A DNA stretch of 19,538 nt from Desulfobacca acetoxidans (GTDB lineage: Bacteria > Desulfobacterota > Desulfobaccia > Desulfobaccales > 0-14-0-80-60-11). The position numbers and the translations under genes were made by a program. Positions 14,298 to 19,538 of the stretch are shown piece by piece; the first letter of the stretch is position 1, and every line of letters begins with the position of its first letter. The DNA is taken from the NCBI GenBank assembly GCA_022736495.1, contig DZCR01000054.1, forward strand, positions 1 to 19,538, written 5' to 3'. The notes beneath the pieces are model-generated. The model was not told the DNA's origin, did no database searches, and was given only the letters and a program-made list of their open reading frames with translations.

Positions 14298-16811
14298 ATG
14301 TATCTCCGCCAACTCTTCAAGTATTGGACTCTCCAGGTCTTCGCCCCTGGTAAACTCCTGCGCCTGAAATACGAGGCCTTCAAAGAACTCCTGCGCCACG
14401 ACAAAAAGAGCCTGGAGCTCATCACGGACCTGGAGGAACTCCTGCATGAGGAAGTGAGCGTTGATTGGACCAGGGTGGAGAGCCTGGTGCGGGCCCTGCT
14501 CTGGTCGGTGGGGTCTCTCATCCGCGCTTTGCTAGCCATGCAGCCATCGGCCTATCATGATTTGGAGGAGCAATTCCAGCGACTGGAATTGTCTTTGCTG
14601 GGAGCGGTTTCCCTGCCAGAGGCGGATTGCCGGCCCCCCTACACCCTGACGCTGGGCGAGGCGGGAGATGCCCCGGAGATGGCCGGGGGCAAGGCGCACA
14701 CCCTGGGGCGGATCCACAGGGAGACCGGTCTTCCCGTTCCCCATGGGTTTGTGGTCACCACCCGCGCCTTTTCTCTTTTTTTGGAGCACAATGGCTTGCG
14801 GCACCGCCTGGACGAGGTTCTGGCCCAGGTGCGGGTGGACGACTGGGAGCGGCTGGCAGAGCTCTCCGGGGAAATGGGGACCATGATCCGGGAGGGGGAG
14901 ATACCACCCGAGGTGCAAGACGAAATCCACCGCCGCCTGGAGGATAGCCGGCGCCAGGGTTTGACGGGCCCCTGGGTCTTGCGGAGCAGCGCCTTAAGCG
15001 AAGACGGAAAGGCGTCCTTTGCCGGGCAATACTCCAGTCTCCTGAAGGTTCCCGATTCCGAGATAATGGTATCCTATAAGGAAGTTCTGGCCAGCAAATA
15101 TGCCCCCCGGGCGGTGGCTTACCGCCTCCGCTGCGGTCTGGCTGACCAGGAAACCCCCATGGCGGTTCTGGTCTTGGAGATGATTGATCCGGCGGTGAGC
15201 GGCGTGGTTTACACCTGGGAACCGCAGCCCCCGGCAGGCGAAGCCCCCTGCCTGGCCGTTTACGCCATCCCTGGTCTGGGGGCGTCTCTGGTGGACGGCA
15301 GCACGGTGCCAGAAGTCCATTATCTGAGCCGAGAGAGGCCGCCCCGGCTGCTGGCCGGAATTGCCAGCCCCAATTGTCCGCTAAAGCCCGGCGACCCTGG
15401 CAGGGCCTGTCTCGCGCCAGAGGCCGCAGTCTCGCTGGCCGGATGGGGCCTGACTTTGGAAAAGCTGGGTGGGCACCCCCAGGATCTGGAATGGTGTCAG
15501 GACAAGCAGGGAAGACTGTTCCTGCTGCAATCCCGCCCATTAAAACCTGGGCCCGCATCTGTACAAGACCTTCAGGAAGTTAAGGAGAGTCCCGAAATTG
15601 CCCAACCCATTGTGCTGCACGGAGGGGTTACCGCCAGCCCTGGTCTGGGCATAGGAAAAGTGTGGTTGGTCAGAAGAGAGACTGAACTGGGGGGCGTGCC
15701 CGAAGGAGCGGTGTTGGTTTCCCCTACTCTACCCCCGGCCTTCGCCGCAATCATCCAACGTCTGCGGGCCGTGGTGGCTGACGGGGGCAGCCGGGCCAGC
15801 CACTTCGCCGCGGTGGCCCGGGAATACGGCCTGCCAGTCTTGGTGGGCGCCGTGGACGCCACCCGGCGCCTGACCCCCGGACAGGTGGTGACGGTGGACG
15901 CCAGTCATGGCCGGATTTATCAGGGAGAGGTGGAGAGCCTGAAAAAATACGCCGGCCGAGGGGTGGTCAAGCCTGAAACCCCCTTTGCCTCACGGCTACA
16001 AGCTTTGATGTCGTTCATCTCACCCCTTAATCTGCTGGATCCCGCCTCCCCGGAATTCAATTCCCGAAACTGCCGCAGCATGAATGATCTGGTGCGGTTT
16101 GCTCACGAAAAGGGCATGGCCGAGATGTTTTCCCTGGTGGGACGCCACGGTCGCGGCCTGGCCCGGGCCCGGCGGTTGGCCACGGAGTTGCCCCTGGTCA
16201 TGTATGTCCTGGACCTGGAAGGCGGCCTGGACAGCCAGACGCAAGACGCCAGGACCATTGAGCCGCAGCTCATCTTATCCAAGCCCATGCGGGCCTGCTG
16301 GGAGGGTTTGAGCCATCCTGACGTGGTCTGGCGCCAGGGTCTGCTTCACCTGGACTGGGAGGAGCTGGATCGCGTCAGCGCCGGCATCCTGAGCCTTAAG
16401 GGGGCCGGGCTGGCCAGCTATGCCATAATTTCCCAAAATTATCTGCACCTGGTGCTGCGTTTCGGTTACCATTTTGCCGTGCTGGACACCCTGTGCAGCG
16501 AGCACCCGGAAGCCAATTATATCGCCTTTCGCTTCAAAGGGGGCGGGGGGGGGTACGAGCAGCGGTTGTGGCGGGTACAGTTGATTAAGATGGTGTTGGA
16601 ATGGGCCGGCTTTACGGTGAAAACCCGGGGCGATCTCCTGGATGCCCGGTTTGACCGGCAGGAAGCCCGCCATCTCCTCCCTCGCCTGACCCTTTTGGGC
16701 ATTCTCCAGGGAAAGACTTGCCTGCTGGATATAGGTTTGGACAGTGAAGAGCACGCTTTAAGATTCGCAGCGGACTTTCAGGAGCGTTATGCCAGCTTTA
16801 TTGAGGCCTGA
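14298..16811 (+). CDS. PEP/pyruvate-dikinase-like protein with unrecognised C-terminal domain
   Basis: An 837-residue protein. Residues 1-110 are a helical leader. Residues ~118-415 are a PPDK/PEP-synthase ATP-grasp domain (GGKAHTLGRI at 130-139, VLRSSALSED at 227-236, LFLLQSRPL near 410). Residues ~437-545 are the swivelling phosphohistidine domain (GGSRASH with His502, then AREYGLPVLVG). The remaining ~290 residues do not show the PEP-binding TIM-barrel motifs of PEP synthase, and I do not recognise them. The domain order is like rifampin phosphotransferase and other ATP-dependent dikinases in which the third domain sets the acceptor. Function is unknown; it could phosphorylate a small molecule or protein. 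The ATG at 14298 lacks a strong Shine-Dalgarno. It is followed after 39 bases by a phosphatase gene, suggesting opposed activities. Confidence 0.8.
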   Translation: MYLRQLFKYWTLQVFAPGKLLRLKYEAFKELLRHDKKSLELITDLEELLHEEVSVDWTRVESLVRALLWSVGSLIRALLAMQPSAYHDLEEQFQRLELSLLGAVSLPEADCRPPYTLTLGEAGDAPEMAGGKAHTLGRIHRETGLPVPHGFVVTTRAFSLFLEHNGLRHRLDEVLAQVRVDDWERLAELSGEMGTMIREGEIPPEVQDEIHRRLEDSRRQGLTGPWVLRSSALSEDGKASFAGQYSSLLKVPDSEIMVSYKEVLASKYAPRAVAYRLRCGLADQETPMAVLVLEMIDPAVSGVVYTWEPQPPAGEAPCLAVYAIPGLGASLVDGSTVPEVHYLSRERPPRLLAGIASPNCPLKPGDPGRACLAPEAAVSLAGWGLTLEKLGGHPQDLEWCQDKQGRLFLLQSRPLKPGPASVQDLQEVKESPEIAQPIVLHGGVTASPGLGIGKVWLVRRETELGGVPEGAVLVSPTLPPAFAAIIQRLRAVVADGGSRASHFAAVAREYGLPVLVGAVDATRRLTPGQVVTVDASHGRIYQGEVESLKKYAGRGVVKPETPFASRLQALMSFISPLNLLDPASPEFNSRNCRSMNDLVRFAHEKGMAEMFSLVGRHGRGLARARRLATELPLVMYVLDLEGGLDSQTQDARTIEPQLILSKPMRACWEGLSHPDVVWRQGLLHLDWEELDRVSAGILSLKGAGLASYAIISQNYLHLVLRFGYHFAVLDTLCSEHPEANYIAFRFKGGGGGYEQRLWRVQLIKMVLEWAGFTVKTRGDLLDARFDRQEARHLLPRLTLLGILQGKTCLLDIGLDSEEHALRFAADFQERYASFIEA

Positions 16812-16850
16812 AAAAGCCAGGCCCGAGCCAATGCAGGAGAACTGGGTTTC

Positions 16851-17915
16851 ATGGGCAAAGAGCGCTATACGGTGAATTGGGTGACGGACAATTTGGCGGT
16901 GGGGCATGCGCCCATGTCTTACGCCGATTTGGATTCTCTCCGGCGCCAGGGCATCCAGGCGGTTATGAATCTCTGCGCCGAGTTTTGTGACTTGCACTGG
17001 ATAGAAGCCGACGCCGGCTTTGAAGTCTATTTTTTCCCCATTCCGGATGAAGAGGCACCGGACCTGCAAGAGTTGGAAAAGGCCTTGGATTGGCTGGACG
17101 AATGCCTTTATTTAGGCAAAAAGGCGCTGGTGCACTGCCGCCATGGCATTGGCCGAACGGGCACGGTGGTCACCGCCTATCTTCTCCGCAAAGGTCTGGG
17201 CCACAAGCTGGCCGGCAAGAAGCTCAAAGGACTGAGATCCCAGCCGGCCAATTTTAATCAATGGTGGTTTTTGCGGAAATACGGCAAAAAGGAGGGGGCC
17301 CTGACCATCCGGGAGCCCTCCCTGGAGAGCAAACATCTGGTGGATTTATTTCCCTTTTTCAGGGACTATCTCGGGTTACGGGAAGAGGTGGACGCCAACC
17401 TCATACAGCAGGGAAAAACGGCACTCTGCGGACAGGGACATATGGATTGTTGCCGTGAACTGGTAGAAATGACCTTTATGGAAGCGACTTATATCAGCCA
17501 TACGATGAACACCACCTTGGGACAGAAAACACGCCAAGCTGTTGTTCAGCGCGCCATGGACGCGGGACGCGCTCAAAAGGCCTTGCCAAACCCGAACCGA
17601 GGGAATTATTCAGACGACCGATTCGCGCAAATTTATCGGCAAGCCCACATTTTATGTCCCCTGAACGAATTTGGCGAATGCCTGATTTTCCCTGACCGGC
17701 CGCTAGCCTGCCGCCTCTTTGATGTAGCCCCGCAAGAGCGCCATAATGTTATCACGCGCTTGGAGAGAGAGTTGGGCAAGATCTCGGGGGAATTGTTTTT
17801 TGCTTTCACTTCCGAGTTCGCCAAAGAGATACCCTTGCGTTTCAGCTTATGGGAAGTGGTTTCCGGCAAATTTGTTCAGATCTTTTTCCACCACCTGGTT
17901 AAAACCCATCAATAA
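16851..17915 (+). CDS. Dual-specificity/tyrosine phosphatase fused to YkgJ-type Cys-cluster domain
   Basis: A 354-residue two-domain protein. Residues ~8-150 are a cysteine phosphatase with P-loop HCRHGIGRTG (Cys96, Arg102). A plausible general acid lies in the PIPDEEAPD segment (~63-71). Residues ~185-300 resemble the YkgJ/UPF0153 family: Cys 193, 200, 201, 269, 277 and 287, the last two in GECLIFPDRPLACRLF, which would bind a metal or Fe-S centre. A GCAGGAGAA site precedes ATG 16851. Last gene of the rightward operon; no terminator is evident before the convergent cupin gene. The phosphatase fold is secure; the substrate (protein Tyr/Ser, phosphohistidine of the neighbouring protein, or a phosphoinositide-like molecule) is open. 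Confidence 0.82.
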   Translation: MGKERYTVNWVTDNLAVGHAPMSYADLDSLRRQGIQAVMNLCAEFCDLHWIEADAGFEVYFFPIPDEEAPDLQELEKALDWLDECLYLGKKALVHCRHGIGRTGTVVTAYLLRKGLGHKLAGKKLKGLRSQPANFNQWWFLRKYGKKEGALTIREPSLESKHLVDLFPFFRDYLGLREEVDANLIQQGKTALCGQGHMDCCRELVEMTFMEATYISHTMNTTLGQKTRQAVVQRAMDAGRAQKALPNPNRGNYSDDRFAQIYRQAHILCPLNEFGECLIFPDRPLACRLFDVAPQERHNVITRLERELGKISGELFFAFTSEFAKEIPLRFSLWEVVSGKFVQIFFHHLVKTHQ

Positions 17916-17957
17916 ACCAAAGCCTGGTCGCAGCCCGCGCGCGCACCTGATCGTTCA

Positions 17958-18308
17958 TTAAAGTTCCGGGGCACTGGCGGGAATAAGGCAAACGACTACC
18001 AATAACTCCTTCCCCGAATTTCTTATTTGATGTTCTTCATTGCCGGGGATAAACACCACATTGCCGGGTTTGACCGGGTGCCATTGCTTATTGCCATAGA
18101 CTTCGCCCGCACCTTGATGAACGAACATTTCGTGTTCCCAAGCATGGGTATGCTTGGGAGTGTGTCCGCCGGGCGCAATCTCAAAAACCCGCATATAAAA
18201 GTTGTCCCCGCCGTCCTGCTGGCCGATGACTACCCGAGCCGAAACCCCTTTGGCTTGCTCATTATCAAAATGAGTGGCTTCGACCTTGGCATATTCTTTA
18301 ATCTGCAT
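17958..18308 (-). CDS. Small metal-binding cupin protein
   Basis: A 116-residue single cupin barrel. Motif 1 is PGGHTPKHTHAWEHE with His53, His55 and Glu60; motif 2 is PGNVVFIPGNEEHQIRN with His93. These four residues form the usual 3-His/1-Glu metal site. The start is ATG 18308, with GGGAGGA a few bases upstream; the open frame extends 81 codons further but that part is non-cupin and implausible. Many such small cupins are of unknown function; some are dioxygenases or bind a ligand only. It is transcribed convergently to the phosphatase gene with a 42-base gap and appears to be monocistronic, with its own candidate promoter. Confidence 0.85.
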   Translation of the reverse strand: MQIKEYAKVEATHFDNEQAKGVSARVVIGQQDGGDNFYMRVFEIAPGGHTPKHTHAWEHEMFVHQGAGEVYGNKQWHPVKPGNVVFIPGNEEHQIRNSGKELLVVVCLIPASAPEL

Positions 18309-18381
18309 GAATCCTCCCGTGATGCCTGAAGGGCACCATGAACGCTTGGGCCGCCGTACCCATGGCCCTGATAGAAAGTAT

Positions 18382-18410
18382 ATAACACGCCGGCCCGGCA
18401 GGGAAGTCAA
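18382..18410 (-). promoter_or_regulatory. Candidate sigma-70-type promoter for the cupin gene
   Basis: Read leftward, TTGACT (18405-18410) and TGTTAT (18382-18387) are separated by 17 bases, about 70 bases before the cupin start. Five of six and four of six consensus matches. The rest of the 18309-18517 gap shows nothing I can assign. Confidence 0.45.
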
Positions 18411-18517
18411 AGGCTTATTTCCCTTTATTTCTCTGGCCCTGCCGTTCCCTTGCACCTGGCCGACGAGATGGCTGATGCTTTTGTGGCGCGGCAAGAGCGC
18501 AAGGCGGCGAAAGGCCC

Positions 18518-18546
18518 AAAAAAGGCAGGGCCGCGTGGGCCCTGCC
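18518..18546 (-). terminator. Rho-independent terminator of the secreted Gly/Pro-rich protein gene
   Basis: In leftward reading, GGCAGGGCC and GGCCCTGCC (18524-18532 and 18538-18546) form a perfect 9-bp stem with a 5-base loop, followed directly by six Us (18518-18523). It lies about 38 bases after the stop codon of the upstream gene. This is the clearest intrinsic terminator in the window. Confidence 0.85.
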
Positions 18547-18583
18547 GGCAAGCTGTTTGGGATAACAAAAAATTAACTGCGCC

Positions 18584-19309
18584 CTAATCGGCAGCTACGG
18601 GAGGCGTCACCCCGCCGATGGTCGACTCTGAGGAGACGCGGGTATTGTGATGGCCGGTCCAGCCAGTTCCGGAGTTTGTATTACGCATCCACCCACCGGC
18701 TCTAGTGGTGCCGATGGCCCCGGATGGAGTGGTGGAAGTCTGGGTTATGGTTCCCGGGACTCCCGAGGCGGTGGCGGGCGGCCGATAGCCGTTGTAAGTT
18801 CCGGAACCTGGCCCGTAAGGGTTGCTGGTTCCATGAGAGTAGGGTTGCGGGGCGCGGCCAGGTCCAAACGCGGCTTGGGGGCCACGATTATAGCCGCCGT
18901 TCCTGGGTCCATAGGCAGCCGGGCCATAAGGCGGCCGATAATTGCCGTACGCCCTTGCCTGGTAAGGGGGGCGGGCATTGCTATGTCCCCACCCCTGGTG
19001 CTGGCCGGGATGCTGATAGGGCCCCCGGGCCCATTGCCTGGGCCCGTATTGAGGATGATAATTCCGGTTCTCCGCCCTGGGACCTCGATGGTCGAATCCT
19101 CGGCCTCGATGGTTCAGTCCTGCGCTTTGCTGCGGAAATCCGTGGTTCCCCGACCATGCCGCTCTCTGCTGTGGCATGACGCCGCGGTTTCCCATGTGGG
19201 GCATGGGGCTGCGGTTTCCCAGGCATTGGCCGCGTCCCATTTGCGCTTGCACCGCTGGCGCCGCCAAAAAAGATGTTGCCAAAATGGATAACAGGATTAG
19301 CTTTTTCAT
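18584..19309 (-). CDS. Secreted low-complexity Gly/Pro/Tyr/His-rich protein
   Basis: A 241-residue protein with a clear Sec signal peptide (MKKLILLSILATSFLAAPAV, cleavage likely after Ala22 in VQA-QM). The mature part has no recognisable fold. It is rich in Gly, Pro, Arg, Asn, Tyr and His, with loose repeats of types YGP, RGP, NYRPP and AYGP between ~60 and 180, and a Ser/Thr/Gly-rich C-terminal third. A single Cys (residue 29) lies near the mature N-terminus. AGGAGGG precedes ATG 19309. The GC-rich reading frame also produces long open frames on the other strand, but the signal peptide, ribosome site and terminator all support this strand. Likely extracellular or envelope-associated and disordered; no function can be assigned. 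Confidence 0.75.
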   Translation of the reverse strand: MKKLILLSILATSFLAAPAVQAQMGRGQCLGNRSPMPHMGNRGVMPQQRAAWSGNHGFPQQSAGLNHRGRGFDHRGPRAENRNYHPQYGPRQWARGPYQHPGQHQGWGHSNARPPYQARAYGNYRPPYGPAAYGPRNGGYNRGPQAAFGPGRAPQPYSHGTSNPYGPGSGTYNGYRPPATASGVPGTITQTSTTPSGAIGTTRAGGWMRNTNSGTGWTGHHNTRVSSESTIGGVTPPVAAD

Positions 19310-19538
19310 GGTCCCTCCTCATGGCTGTCTGATCTTCTGCCCAAGCAAAATTCTCTTTAGTTACCGGGTTAGACCGCAGATCAAAGGAAAGGTTAATGAG
19401 AATTTTATTATTAATTATTTTAGTAAGTTAACTGTAGAGCGCTGCAGAGCCGATATTTTGTCTAACACATGGTGCGGAGATTTATCTAGTGTATTGATTC
19501 ACAATTAGCTTTAATTAATCTCCGCTTTGTGATATCTT
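19310..19538. other. AT-rich non-coding end of window with a spaced inverted repeat
   Basis: No gene is supported here. The region holds the Shine-Dalgarno of the secreted-protein gene, a GTTAAC palindrome near 19430, and the inverted pair GCGGAGATT (19474-19482) and AATCTCCGC (19517-19525) with a 34-base spacer. It presumably contains the promoter of the leftward gene and of whatever lies beyond the window. Confidence 0.5.

Noticed and set aside
14755..15558. 267-codon leftward open frame opposite the dikinase-like gene
   Set aside because: The translation is Pro/Arg-rich antisense of a GC-rich gene; the rightward frame holds the ATP-grasp motifs.
18309..18551. 81-residue N-terminal extension of the small cupin
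   Set aside because: The extension reads through the candidate promoter and the terminator hairpin of the neighbouring gene, and lacks cupin features; ATG 18308 has a strong Shine-Dalgarno.
18647..19291. 214-codon rightward open frame opposite the secreted-protein gene
   Set aside because: No ribosome site or signal; the leftward frame has a signal peptide, Shine-Dalgarno and an intrinsic terminator.
1..19538. tRNA, rRNA, CRISPR arrays, insertion sequences or prophage genes
   Set aside because: None seen by eye: no regularly spaced repeats, no transposase or integrase motifs and no recognisable structured RNA genes.

Overview
The window is about 57% GC by eye, gene-dense, and looks like the chromosome of an anaerobic sulfur-metabolising bacterium of the Desulfobacterota (former Deltaproteobacteria; a Desulfobacca- or Syntrophobacteria-like lineage is my best guess). 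The pointers are iron-sulfur-rich soluble oxidoreductases, a TauE/SafE sulfite-exporter-type permease, a periplasmic rhodanese, and PAS and Cys-rich signalling proteins of a kind common in that phylum. This placement is inferred from protein character, not from a marker gene.

Layout. (1) 2-286 (+): the 3' end of a cupin-domain regulator. (2) 318-6422 (-): a three-gene operon transcribed leftward. It encodes a PhsA/PsrA-like molybdopterin oxidoreductase, a 16-Cys PhsB/NrfC-like ferredoxin, and a 1130-residue fusion of a cofactor-depleted NuoE/NuoF-like module with a GltD-like FAD/NAD(P)H oxidoreductase and ferredoxin domain. None has a Tat or Sec signal or a membrane anchor. (3) 6591-9054 (-): a TauE/SafE-like permease, a three-helix membrane protein of unknown function and a secreted rhodanese. 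(4) 9055-9300: an AT-rich divergent promoter region with repeated TTAAC motifs. (5) 9301-17915 (+): a six-gene signalling operon with a PAS/AAA+/Fis activator, a PhnD-like lipoprotein, a membrane histidine kinase with a Cys-rich insert in its HAMP domain, a lone receiver, a pyruvate-phosphate-dikinase-like protein and a tyrosine-phosphatase/YkgJ fusion. (6) 17958-18308 (-): a small cupin. (7) 18584-19309 (-): a secreted Gly/Pro/Tyr-rich protein with its own terminator. (8) 19310-19538: AT-rich, non-coding.

Working model (inference). The leftward genes form a cytoplasmic, probably NAD(P)H-linked sulfur-oxyanion or polysulfide reductase, with transport and sulfur-transfer partners at the membrane and in the periplasm. 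The divergent rightward operon would sense a periplasmic oxyanion through the PhnD-like lipoprotein and histidine kinase, comparable in logic to AioX/AioS (arsenite) and the PhnD-like sensor domain of TtrS (tetrathionate). Its AAA+ regulator could control the sulfur genes, but its GAFTGA loop and sensor II arginine are altered, so it may not be an ordinary sigma-54 activator. The most unusual items are the cofactor-stripped NuoEF half of the fusion enzyme, the degenerate activator, the transporter-less PhnD/HK pair, and the dikinase-like plus phosphatase-YkgJ pair at the end of the operon.
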